DNA of 64,000 bases from Phyllostachys edulis. Lineage: Eukaryota > Streptophyta > Magnoliopsida > Poales > Poaceae. Position 1 is the stretch's first letter. The number at the start of each line of letters is the position of its first letter. Below the pieces are notes generated by a model that did no database searches, had not been told where the DNA came from, and worked only from the letters and a program-made list of their open reading frames with translations. The translations under genes were made by a program, and so were the position numbers. The stretch lies in the NCBI GenBank assembly GCA_036346405.1, contig CM070548.1, positions 87,317,333-87,381,332 of the forward strand, in the 5' to 3' direction. Shown in pieces: positions 10,570 to 23,361 of the stretch.

Positions 10570-13200
10570 CTCGGGCTCGTCCTTATCAACTTGTCGCGGA
10601 TCCGGGCTGTTGGGAAATGAACGATCGAATTGCAAATCCTATGCGAACAGTGGAATCCTAGCACACTTCGAATTGTCTTGTACTGGCCTGTCTTTGTCGC
10701 GTGAAATTTACATATCAACTGTTGCATTCAATTGGGACCTTATCATCAACGGCAATGTGAATTGTTATGGTTCCGGTTCGGATTACAACTTGCGACCGGG
10801 TGCGATCCAAATCCACTCTAAACACTAGTAGTACTAAACCCTTTCCATTAGTTTTTGTTTTTCACTTTGGAATTTGCGCTTGCTATCTCTAGGAGATTCC
10901 ACACACATGTTTCAGCTTCCCAGATGAACGGTAGGAGGCAGCAGTAAGCTCACGTTTCCACTCAGAAAAGTGGAAAGGGGCAAACAAAGTTACCACTAAC
11001 GGCGGCATTACCGTACCTACTGTGTCGCCTTTGGTATCCATTAGTCAGCCCCGCACCGTTCCTCCCAAGTTGATCAAAAGGGTACAGATGCATCCTTAGC
11101 CATGCCCACGCGTATACTGCCATATACTACTAGTACATCTTTTTGGTGGGGCACATTGCTGAGATGTCTCGCGTTCTGGAAGCAGGATCCCTTTTCTAGT
11201 GGCCTAACTTGTATTTTTCTGGTCGTGGCTCATGATCTGGACCGGTGATGAACCACCCATTCGAGCGCGGATTTTTAGCAGTTCATTCATTTGCCGTTTT
11301 GTACCTAACCCGGTTGTGTTTTGCCATCACTAATTCGTCAAGTGACGCTGCAGGCGTTTGGTGGTTTGGTCACCCACCACTGTAACGTCTGAGCTATTTA
11401 TTTAGCTATTGCCTGTTGCCGTTCATGATTGGTACTGTGTGCACACGGATCTGTACTATTGAGGGTGGTGGTATCTGAGCACACGTTTGTGCATTGTGCG
11501 TCGCTTTTTTTTTTCCTTCCTTTGGTTCATCTCCGGTTTCATGTGTGACGGATAATGTCACCACCACGAGATATATATCGGTGTAAAATCCTGTGACTAA
11601 TCACTGTCAGGTTACAGCAAAAGTCAAATACAGCAAGTAAATTAGTCTTTGCAGCGGTTATACGTCGCATCATCCCCTTGGAGCCGGTCGTAATCTCTTA
11701 GCAGATCGGGACGAGCAATTACAATTTACAGCCCAATGAGACGATTAGCCAGCATGATAAACTAGTGGGTCCCCAAGTCGCAGAAACGAACAAGCAAACG
11801 TTGACATGAAGCTTTGCTTCACGCATCGCGCTTTCATTCGAGTTCAGTCCAGTCTGCTGCATGCGTTAGAGAGTTGGACACATTGGCGTTGCTTGAAGCA
11901 TCACGGCACACATGCATACATGGCCGGATTCCTGATAAAGATTTCTGTACTCTGGCCATCCCCTTATTCACGGGTTCAAGCTATTATAGCACGAAGAAAT
12001 TGCGCGTAATCGGGCCCAGGGTTCCAATAATTTGGCTCCAGATTTTGACCTTGTTCACAATCTAATTAATGTAATTGAATGGGCACTCCTATTTATTTCT
12101 GAGAACTTTTATCGTTTTTGTTACTGTTCGTCTCCAACCCCACTATGTCTGCAACTCTGGGTGTGCGTAGTGCATGATCAGATTCAGTCATTCAGATGAT
12201 GCACTGCTGGTATCTGGTTTTAGTGGGATGGCATATTGCCATATTGGCATCTCCAGTTCGGGAGACACATCACAAGCGGGCTCTGGCATAAAGGCTAGTA
12301 TTATAAAGCTGTGCACGCATCGCATTTGCTCATCACCATACATTGCTGCACGGTGCACACACTGCTGGCTTCAGTTCCTGATTCCTCCGGCGCTAAGTCA
12401 TTCCGCAATCATCTAGAAAAGAGAAAGTTGTTCTCAGTAGCGTACTCTTTTCTGCATCCGACCCAAAAGATCCACCTAGAAAGATGGGCTTTCATGGCTC
12501 TTCTGAATACTGACACATGGGTGCATCAGATTGCGTTATCATGAACCCCAGGTCCGAGACAATGTGATTGCAAGTTCACTCAGAATGCTGTTCCATTCCC
12601 AGCCCTCACAGTTCATGGTTATGTTGTTCGTCGGATCAGTAGCATTTGCCAGTTCTATTAGCAGAAGCATGGGCAGTGCAATCACTCGAGGGGCTTTAAT
12701 ATAATAGGCGAGGATTTGCCGGCATTGCGTGCTGCTGCTTTTCCATGGCGGCTGCCGAGCAATGCGGAAACGGTCGCGTGCGCATGACAAAAATCGCCGA
12801 GTTGTTTAAGCATCTGAGATCGTTTGGTTCCTGCAAGTTGATTATACTTTAGTACTACTATAAGTCGTAATCGTAGTGCCGGTCACAATGCGATAGCCTA
12901 CAGCCAGGACGAAAGAACCTGAAGTATTTTTATACTGCTACTAGCAAAAGCAGGCCAAGGTGACGGCATCATGATTGCTCGAGAAATGGCTATTCTAACA
13001 TGGGCTCTGCGCCCTATTGGCACGTAGTGGTTGGGTTGGTCCTGATCTTGCGACCCTTTTCCATTTCTTTCGATCTCTTAAAAAGCACTGTATGGATCGT
13101 GTGTGGCGGATTCTAGCTGACACACGGCGGCGAACAAAGAAAGACAAGGGTTTTGCTTGGTTGCTGGCCGTACGAAGAAACGGAGCGCTCGAGATATGCT
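10570..13200. other. Intergenic; no gene seen
   Basis: No open frame here shows a recognisable domain or consistent codon structure on either strand. Composition is mixed and I see no repeat array. It probably holds the distal upstream region of the PLATZ gene and unidentified decayed sequence. Confidence 0.6.
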
Positions 13201-13214
13201 GCTCGAGGTTGGGT

Positions 13215-13500
13215 AGATAACGTAGGGATACAAACGGAGTAGATACGGACGGATATCGTTCGTCTCGTATTATTTTCTATATTTTTTCTTGGATTCGAAA
13301 TTGGATACAGACAATGCTGGATACGAATACGAATAGTCTCGGTCACGAATACGGAACGAACACAAGCCAAACCGAATAAAGATTGTCTCGATCACAGATA
13401 CTTATTCGGATATCGCACGAAAACAGAAATAATATATGTCACAAATAAAGATCAATAAACCATATTGCATATCCAAAATACAACTAAATTAATAATTTAA
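13215..13500. mobile_element. Decayed hAT-type MITE-like sequence
   Basis: The stretch is rich in GGATACG, CGGATATC and GAATACG blocks. It resembles in style the interior of the hAT MITE at 57461-58013 and the segment at 17045-17240. No terminal repeats or target-site duplication could be defined. It adjoins the broken 3' part of the DUF1421-type relic and may have helped disrupt it. Confidence 0.35.
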
Positions 13501-13554
13501 CAAACAAATTTAAATACATCACACGATAGCAGAGACTATTTAAGCAAGTAGCAA

Positions 13555-16250
13555 TAAGCCTGATGGCGTGGATAATGTGGGTAGTTTGGTGGAGTTTGAG
13601 GTCTCGCCTGAGTTTGCACAGGAGGATGTTGTGGTCCCATTGCCTGAGGAAGCTGAGGGTTAGATTGTTGTGGTTGCACAGGCGGTGAAGAAACGTGACA
13701 AGACACATCATGCCTAGTCCAAAACCATATGAGGCCATATTGAAACTGTGCGAAATTGAATTTAATTATTAATAAGGAATTATATGACAATCTTTTATGT
13801 GTTGGAGCCGTGTTAGAACCTTGTCAGTGCTCAACAATCATTGGAACAGAAATATTCAAATTTTCAGACGTGACAGTGCTTTGTAGATCCCATCAATAAG
13901 GCTAAGACCATAACTATTTCACACCATCTGTACAAGTACCCCTGCATTAAAGTGTGGCATATCACCATGGCATTGTTTTGAGATTGAACATGACGTGTAA
14001 TTTGTTTCAACTGACCAAGAAAGACTGGTTGAAATGGGACAAAAGCAATCACAACAACAACAAAAAGCTAGAGAAACATAACCCACAAAAACATCAATGG
14101 AACATCAGACGCAGTCTGGGTTAAATATAATTAAACCTAACACTTCTCTACATTGATGCCTTTCACTACTTAGTCCGAACTCACAATTTACTAGATGATC
14201 AATGGCATGCATAAATATACCAGAGCAACAAACTGGAGCAAATTATGGACCTCTCAAGTTTATAGCAATAGATCTCCAGTTGTGAAATCCGACTAGTGAT
14301 TCCCTCAAGAGATCGTAGCAAATTATCAGCATATTTTTTCATGCATTTCTCAACAGCGAAAAGTACATCCTCTTTGCCATAACTTTCTTGTTCATAAACT
14401 TTCACAAACGTTCTCCCCAATCTGCTGTCATGAAAATCCTGTTGCAAAAGTACAAGGAGGGCTGAAAATACTGAATGTAAGGCAAGCATTTTTTTTCTAC
14501 AACCATCCTAAAACTAGTTCACCAGTGAAGTCTTGTGTAGATTGGATCAAAGTTATCTTTAAAAATGCAAAGTCTCATCAAAATTTTCAGACTGATCTTT
14601 CCAAGTTCATCAATTATGGCAACATTTGATGATTTATATTCCACCAGTTAGAACTCCAGACTCCAGCAATACAAATGATATTTGTATTACTATGAAATGT
14701 TCAGCACGGTTCAATTGGTTTTCGACCTTCTCTCTTAAATTTCCTAATTCCTATCTAACATCATGAAAACAGAATCGCTTCAGGGTTGAACAAATATGTA
14801 TGGCAAGAAAAGTACTGTAGCCAAGGTAGTGAAACCCAAACGATACGATCCAGTGACCACATAAACTCAATGTGTCCTCAAATTTCCATTTCAATTCATA
14901 ATAATCAGCTTCTTTTAAGACATTTGCAACAAAAACTAAAAACTGAGGTTAAACTGTCATTGAATTCTATAAGAACGATTGGTTAATTTCCTCTGACATC
15001 GCACTACACCAGGCTCATCTGAAAATTTCACCAAAAATTGCCCCTAATCAATTAACCAGTAGGTCCAGTAGCAGTAGTGCAGTACTCCACAGAACTAAAA
15101 CAGTGAACTAGCCATACATCAAATTCTTCCGGTACTACTAGAAGGAGACATGCAGTTTACTTAATTCTATCTCTGTGTATGTGTGCTTCCATCAGTCCTA
15201 ATGCAAATAGGCAATCAGGCAGAGCTCTCAACATTGCATTATTACTTCATCATAAGTGCATCTACCTATTATGAGAAGAGATAGAAGATAGATAACAATC
15301 AGTTAATACTGAAACATCATTACTTGAATCAAATTTGTTCGATGAGTTATCAGTACATATGCTTAGTACCAGTTGACAAGATTATTTAAACATACCAACA
15401 GAGGAAAACCACCTCATTATTCGCCAAACGGCACTACTCTACAGCATGGCTTCAGCTTGCCTCAACTAAATCTGATTATTCTTTTCCCCCACTGAATCTT
15501 CCCATTGTTTTGGTGCTTACAAGATACACCAACCAAGTAGAAGCATCTAACACTAAATAGTATAGAGAGCTACTAAAGAACATCCACTTGCGTTTCATTT
15601 GAATATACATTTCGATCTGCTAATGCTTCCATTTTCAGAGGCCAAAGCTCCAAACTTTTTTGTCAATCATTAGCGATAGCATGGCTTTCGACACTAAACT
15701 GGATCTGAAAATGGGTTCTGCAGTCTGCACTCTGCACCAATTACACGAACTGACCGCAAACGATATCACTGCATCAAAGAACCTGAAACGCGCTCTCCCT
15801 ATTAATATATCTAATCCCAGCAACATTTAAAAGCTTTCTACAGCACATCGTCGCGAAACCACTGATCCAAGAAACGCACGCGATGAAAGACCACACTAAA
15901 CCAGAGATTAGCAAGCCAGTAAGCCCCACTCACCTGCGGCGCCTCGTGGGGAAGGCGGCCTCGCCGCGGAGCGCGGGGGCTGATCCCAGGTGTCGGGGAA
16001 GTCCGGTCCAAGAAGGCGTCCTCGCCTTCTCCTCCTCCGCCGCGGCGGTAGCCTCGTGGAGGCCACGCGCAGAACGAGAAAGCAAGGAGGCAAGCGGGGT
16101 AGGGTGCCGGCGAGTGGCAGCGAGCAAGACCACGGCGGGTGGGGGGAGGTGGTGTAGATAACGATTGAGGAGGGACCGCGGGAGGGAAGGGAGGAGGCGG
16201 TGGCGGCGAGGGAGGAGGAACGCCGCGGCGGCCGCGCCGGTGACTGTTAG
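13555..16250 (-). pseudogene. Broken DUF1421-type (UBA-like) plant protein gene
   Basis: Two minus-strand pieces look like exons of the plant DUF1421 family, known for a coiled N-terminal segment, a long Pro/Gln-rich middle and a UBA-like C-terminus. The exon at about 14438-14240 has an acceptor AG just upstream and reads DFHDSRLGRTFVKVYEQESY, then KKYADNLLRSLEGITSRISQ and YCYKLERSI. A second piece at about 13710-13558 is Pro/Gln-rich (VQPQQSNPQLPQAMGPQHPP) and runs into a stop. The expected large central exon and the C-terminal UBA segment are absent. A GC-rich stretch at 15930-16250 could be the 5' exon and leader. The gene is therefore truncated and internally deleted. Family assignment is from remembered family features and is moderately sure. 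Confidence 0.55.
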
Positions 16251-16264
16251 GGTTAGGGGATTTG

Positions 16265-16938
<674 letters not shown>

Positions 16939-17044
16939 TTGGGAGCCGTAGGCGGGAGATGTACGCGCTGGGCGTGGGAGGATTGCGTGCGCTCTGTGCG
17001 ACTGCGCGAGCGGGGGCGAGACAATGGTTGGATGGAGTGTTGAC

Positions 17045-17240
17045 TGTTGTCGCTCGACGCTCGAGAGTTCGGATACCCATTTGGATACTTTCACGGAATG
17101 ATCCGAATTAATTTTTGGATAGCTCCGAATACACCAGACATCTCCCTACCAAATCTGAATCTGTATCCGACAAAAAAAAACATATTCGAATTCGAATCCG
17201 GAAACAAAAAACGAATATCCGAGAAAAGGCTCTGAATTTT
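17045..17240. mobile_element. hAT-MITE-like fragment
   Basis: The segment has repeated CGGATAC, CCGAAT and GAATATCC blocks like those in the hAT MITE at 57461-58013. The ends are not definable. Evidence is compositional only. Confidence 0.3.
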
Positions 17241-17574
17241 GCCCACATTTATTTGGATGGTCGGTCGGCCAGGAATTACCTGCTCCGTTTGCACCCCGAG
17301 GTAGATGGATTGCACTCCATATCTACTTGTCTGGTCAATCAAGTGAAGCACACCGCCACGTTGTCGATCCACCCCAGCGTTCTTTGGATAGGTCGATCGA
17401 TCGATTGCGCCCGATCCACGGGGAACATTGTGGCGGGGAAGATTTTTACCAAGCCGACTCGGCCGCTTGATGAGTCCGGGGATCGAAAAATCCCATCCTG
17501 TTCCGTTCCAACCTAATCCACGAGGGTAACAAAACATGCGGTCGATGCGTGGTTTTCCCCCGTCACATGTGCTC

Positions 17575-18374
17575 GCAACTCAGCGAGTCGTAGGCTTCTC
17601 TGAACGGTGCCGCCTCCCCCTCTCTCTCCCTTGGCTCCGGTGACGCCGATCCCTCCGCCGTCGCCGCCCTGGGAGGAACATCCCGGTCAAATCTATCCAG
17701 TTAGTCTCCTCCTCTTCCTCGTCCTCCTCCTCCTACAATTTCTAGGGTTTGTAGCCTCAACTTTTTTTTCGTAGATCCGCGGCGCCGGGATTAGAGAGGG
17801 GGAGAACTCCAGCTAGGGAGCTCATAACGACCCACCACCGTCTTGAGCTCCAATAGGGAGGGGCTCATCCGCAATGTGCAAAAAGAATACCCCTCTTCTA
17901 TTCTTGCATCTGATGTGTCATACCTGGTGTTCTTTGACATGATCTATAATAGTTGTGCCAAATGCCCCTAAATTAGCTCGTGTGGCCGACTAGATTAGTT
18001 GTTGCCAACTCTTATCTTGGGACATACATACTCGGGTTATAGGAAGGATCGTGTAAATGATTCTTGAGTTAATAACAACAGGGAAATGCAACAACACAAA
18101 ATTTTCATGATATCCCTGAAGATATCACCTATAATTTTTTCCTCTTTTTTTGAGTTCTTTGATGCTATTTGAGAATGGTCTTCTTAGAGAAATATTCTTA
18201 TGCATTGTAACTCTCCCTGCTTGTTTGATAGTGCGTTGTGATGCATAGAAAATAAGCCATTCTTATTTGGCATTTTCATAATTTTCTAGTAGAACGGGTA
18301 TCAGCATTTTTTGGCCAAATCGGTATCGTTAAGAATACCCCTCTTCCATTTTTGAGTTTTTTAAGTAGAATATG
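17575..18374 (+). pseudogene. 5' leader and partly duplicated segment of a broken plus-strand gene
   Basis: A pyrimidine-rich GC-rich stretch (17600-17720) followed by CTAGGGTTTGTAGCC looks like a plant 5' untranslated exon. A segment beginning AAGAATACCCCTCTTC occurs at about 17883 and again at about 18334, so part of the region is tandemly duplicated. The second copy is interrupted at 18374 by the large LTR element and resumes at 40281, where AGAAATATTCTTNTGCATTGTAACT recurs (18190 and 40293). No long coding frame remains here. It probably belongs with the CBL-like exon at 40497. Confidence 0.4.
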
Positions 18375-19108
18375 TGTCGGTGATCTAGAACCGATCTTAC
18401 GTATGATTGTTTGATTCAGGGGGTCTTCTAGATAAGAATCACTCAGAGAATGACACAGGGATTTTATACAGGTTCAGGCCTTCTCCGGAGAGAATAACAA
18501 CCCTACTCTTGTGTGGCTATATTGAGTACGCTGATTACAATCAAGAGAAAGACTAGGGTTTGTACTCCAGATTGCGCTTGTCCCTTTCTGCCTTCTGACT
18601 TCAACCTTATATAACATATAAAAAGGTGGCATTTCCTCTAGACGAAGAGGTGTTCCAACGTTCCAATTGATGAACCGCTTGATGGAAGTTGTCGCCAGGG
18701 ACGTGGCACCCCCACGTTGCTAGGAAGTGGTTGGCAGAGACAGAAGTAAATCATGCGGTTACCCACAGAGAGTAACAATGTATATCATTAAGTCATCCAT
18801 GTGTCAAACACGACGCATAATACTCTCTAACTGATTAGGCCTACAAGTCAGCAAGCCTTACCAATTACAGGGTGATCGAAGCCAACCAAGTCGTAGAAGA
18901 TCTTACGACTGCTTGATAGTCGTAGAAAGGTTTACGACTATACCATAGTCGTAAGAGGACTTATGACCATGGGGTGGTTTATAACCAGGCAGCTCGACCT
19001 CTCCCTTATAAATATTAAGGGGTATACTTAAGACTAATATGGATATGTTTATATCTATAATAATAATTATAGATAAATAAATAAATGAAGATTATTAGAT
19101 CCTCGTCA
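18375..19108 (-). repeat. 3' LTR of the large Tat-lineage element
   Basis: The 734-bp LTR begins TGTCGGTGATCT and ends ATCCTCGTCA. It is alignable throughout with 39527-40280. It contains several short inverted blocks of the form AGTCGTA...TTACGACT near 18890-18970. Confidence 0.92.
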
Positions 19109-19442
19109 TCTAGCCCCCCAGCTTCAAGTGAAAATAACTTACTTGGAAAAGGGAGTCGTAGAAAGTCTCACGACCACAAAGTAGTCGTAGAAGGTCTTAT
19201 GGCCACAAAGTAATCGTAGAATAATGGTCAGAAGTAAAAGCCTTTCCGACTGGTATTTCATTTTGACTAGAAAAAGACTTGGTCAAGAAGGTAATTTCGC
19301 TTGAGGTATGAAGACAAACTCGGTTTTTTCGAACAGACAAATTAAAGAATCTCAATCAACTCTTACAAATCTGTTCGTTTGATCATTTCCCGAAGAGGTG
19401 GCAACTGTTGAGTTCCCACGATCTTTAACTCAATCGCATAGC

Positions 19443-19449
19443 TATAAAA
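19443..19449 (+). promoter_or_regulatory. TATA box of the antisense gene
   Basis: TATAAAA lies 149 bp upstream of the ATG at 19592. This gives room for a transcription start near 19475 and a leader of about 115 bp. It suggests the antisense gene had its own promoter just inside the 3' LTR. This is motif and position only. Confidence 0.5.
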
Positions 19450-22339
19450 ACTTATCGCGGGTATGACTCTAGGGTTCTTAATTTTCCTCTTTGCTTCAAC
19501 TGTTCATCGAGCTCTTGCGTTCTCCGCCGCCGACAAAATTACCATCTTCCTCAAAGCTTTTCCAAATCCAATCCAACCTCACCTAGAGAAAATGGCTGGA
19601 GCTGATTCTAAGTGGGTGAAATCGGAGATGGATTCAGCCAAGATAAAAGCTTTGGTCACCGCCGAGAAGAATCCGAAGAAGGAATTAGTGAAGTGGATTG
19701 AAGCTGCTGGGCAACATTGGCCGTCGAGGGAGATTAGTCAAACCCCTGTCTTTCAAGCGTACTACGAGTGTGGTCTTCGACTACCCGCTCATCTCTTCCT
19801 TACACTCGTACTTGAGCACTTTGGGGTGGAGTTGGTGAACCTTGTTTCCAATTCCATCACAATGTTGAGTGTGTTTATGTACTTGTGCAAAGCTTACGTT
19901 GGGATCCTTCCAGACCTAGAGTTGTTCCGATATTACTATGGAATGAGCAGACAGACTGGAATCGCCGGGAGCTGCGGTCTGAAGCTCCACAACGGGAAGG
20001 CTAAAGAGTACATTCAGATGTTCACCCGGTCGTCGTGGCCGGGTGGAAGAAGAAGTGGTTCTACTGGGAGACGACCAGTGAAGCCATCATTTCCTTTATC
20101 AGAAAGTCTGCCGAGAAGATTTCTTCCTGGGATTCAACTCCCAATGATCTTGGCCAGATCGCCCCATACATTCAAACCATCAAAGACTTGAAGAAAGAGG
20201 GGCTCACCGGATGGCACGTGGTGAAATATTTCATTATGCACCGCATTAGCCCTTTGAAGAAACGAGGACATCCCATTTGGCTGTACTCGGGGGCTAAGGA
20301 TTCGACTAGAGATTATGAGAAAAGTAAGTAATCTTTCAACTTAGCTTTCCTTTGATTAATCCCAAGCCTAACCACTGAGTGTCATGTCTGCTTGTGTAGA
20401 TCTCCCTCAAACAAAGATTGACGTCCGAGTCAAGCTCGTTTACGAGAAGGCTCCGCCACCTGATGCGGTCGCTCCTTGAATTCCGACGGTCGTATCCGCC
20501 AAGAAGAAGGAGGAATGCCTAAAGGTGATTAAGGATGGATTCCTTCTTTGGGTCCTCGTAGTCGTAGAATGTCTTACGACCACAAAGTAAAGTTTCTTTT
20601 TCTGACCTTTGTAGAAAGTAGGCATGGGAAACAGTCAGGACGATCAAGAGGTCGGACTGATGGTTATTGGCACGGAAGCGGAGCAAGTGAAAGCTCCTCC
20701 GGCTAAAAAGCATCGACTTGAAAACACCATCGACAAGCAAGAGGAGGACTCAAGTTTTGATCTGACCAGGCCCTTTGCAAAATTCTTTATAGACATTGTT
20801 GCTGTAGAGAAAGCCAAAGCGATCGAAACGATTGAAGTCCGTAAGCACAAAGCCCCCAAGACCAAGGTACCCTTCTAGTATGATGACAAGACTTTTTTAG
20901 TCTCATCTTTTCACGACTTTGTTAAGCGACTAGAAAATGAGAACCGGAAAAACTTTGTATCTTTTGTGAAGGACACTGCTACGTCGCCAAAGCATATGGT
21001 CGAGGAAAGCGCCGCTTCTGAGGTGGTCGAGACAAGTCTCAACCATCCAGCGAGTCAAGAGTGTCAAGGAGCAGCAGCTCTCGCTCAGGACCCATGACCA
21101 GACGTGGTCGTGGCAGACCCCATTCCTCTACTCGAATTTCGACCAGACGTGGTCGAAGAGAAAAAGGCGAAGAAATCTTCCTTAGGAAAGGTTTCTTCTG
21201 GATTCAAGATCAAGATTAGGAAACGAAGCTATGCAAAAAGACAAAAGTATAAGAACAACATTTACCTTTTGCTTTCTACAAATTTGACATGTTTTCATTT
21301 CTATGATTTTAGCCCGACTTCTCCAACCCCCGAGGGTGCCGCCCTCGAGAAGCCTGTCGCCACTTCTTCTGCAGTCGAAGAGACAGCAAATGTTTCTCCT
21401 GCAGTCGAAGAGATGACAACGGAGGCGGTCGAGGGATCGACCCCTGCCCCTATGGTGGAAGAAATTGTTGCCGCTGAGGCTACTACGACCACTGAGGTGC
21501 TCGTGATGGTAGGTGCGGAGATGGCTAATAAAGCGGTGAAAGCATCTAACAGAGGTGGTGATGGATCCTCCGACCACCGCGCCGGAAAGGAAGTCGTCGA
21601 AGACATTCCTCCCGGTCCTCAAGGAGAAGTTACCATTACCGAAGAAGAAGAAGAATACATCAACTTCTTCTCTGAGTTCTTTGGACCTGCTTCCATTGTG
21701 AGATCTTCTGCATTCAGGTCTCTTAACCGAGTTCCTCATCCTAAGGATATTCCTAACAGGGGGAATATTTTCGATGACGAGCAACTCGAAAAGGTGTGGT
21801 GGTACCGAGTCGAAGAGATCGATGAATTGATGGATCCCACAAGGGTATTCTCTATGTATGCTCAAACGAGCATAAATGTAAGCATTTGATGCCAAACATT
21901 TATATATGTGGTTTGTTTCTCGCTTCTCATTGTCTTTCTTTATGCAGAAAGCTTTAGAACAAATTTTCACTGTTGATGAATACAACGGACAACTTATACA
22001 GCTACAACAACAAAAAGTGGAACTCTGCGAGCAAACAAAGAGATGGTTAGCTACTGCCATTCGTAATCATTTTTTACTCAACTACTTGTACAGTTCTCGT
22101 GTCTATCTTTAACCTTTGCAGGTTTAAGAGTGACAAAAAATCCATGGCTGGCGCACTCAACCGCGAGAAAGTCGAGACGGAGAAGCTAAGGGATGAAAAA
22201 CTCGACCTGATGAAGAAATTTCAGGAGGCTAACTCTGCAGCTCTCAACCTGCAGAGTGAGATAAACAGTAAGTGAACTTAAGACTGCTTATGATGATGAT
22301 CTCCCGTTCTTTCTCTCACTACTACAGAAATGCTAATAC

Positions 22340-22710
22340 TGGACGCCTGATCACAGACGGTTCATCGAAACCGCTCAGATAAACACAATCTCGCAGACGG
22401 TTTTTGTTACCCACCGTCGTGTTATTCTCGCGCTAAAACCGCTGCGGAAGATGTCATATCACGCAGCGGTTCATGTTTGGAACCATCGTGATACTTCACG
22501 CACGGTTCCAAACATGAACCGTCGTGATATCACCCAATATCACGAGCGGTTTTTGGTTAGAACCGTTAGATACTTCACGACGGTTTTGGTTAGAACCGTC
22601 GGATACTTCACGAGCGGTTCCAAACATAAACCGCTCGTGATATTGCCCAATATCACGCAGGCGCTTTTTGTTAAAACCGTCCGTGATAATTAACTCATCA
22701 CGACGATATA
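22340..22710. repeat. Left subterminal repeat array of the CACTA element
   Basis: Many direct and inverted copies of TCACGAGCGGTT and close variants (CACGACGGTT, AACCGTCGTGAT) occur. In CACTA elements such subterminal repeats bind the element-encoded TNPA-type protein and are needed for excision. The binding role is family knowledge, not shown here. Confidence 0.85.
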
Positions 22711-23361
22711 TATAGCTCCGCCTCCCGCCAAAACAGATATAGTCTTCTTGATCTCCATATCTCGGGCGCCACGATAGGTCCATCGCCGCCGCGTCGGTTT
22801 GAGTACATCGCCACCTCACCGAGCCGGCCGTCCATTTCACCAGATATTGTCGCCGAGGAGCTTGCCGCCGTCGCCTCATTCACCGATCGACGACCCACCA
22901 GCGCTTTGACCTTCCCGACTTTCATTGACACCTTCTCGTGATCGAGGTGAGATATCAAGCATAAGTATCCTTTAATTTGAGTAGTTTCAGCGCACGCCAA
23001 ATCGCTAGTTTCAGCGCCCATGGGACATCACCGCTCGGTTCGCCAAAGTAGACCTTAGGCCGAGAGCCACGACTATATAGCAATGCGATGTCACCCCTAA
23101 GCCCGCTTTGAGCTTCAAATTAATCCTACTGCTTTTTAATCATTTAGTTAATAAACTAACGAGTCTATGACATGTGGGATCGCCATAGATTTTATAAATA
23201 AAATCATGAAATAAAAATGAGTCACCGACAAGTAGGGCCCACATGTAAGTTAATAAAATCGAAAAAATGTAAAAATGAAAAATCGTAATTAAGCCTCGTA
23301 AAATACGCCGAAAGTCATCACCCTTTTATTTATTTTCAAGGTTTTCAATACGAACCGTGTG

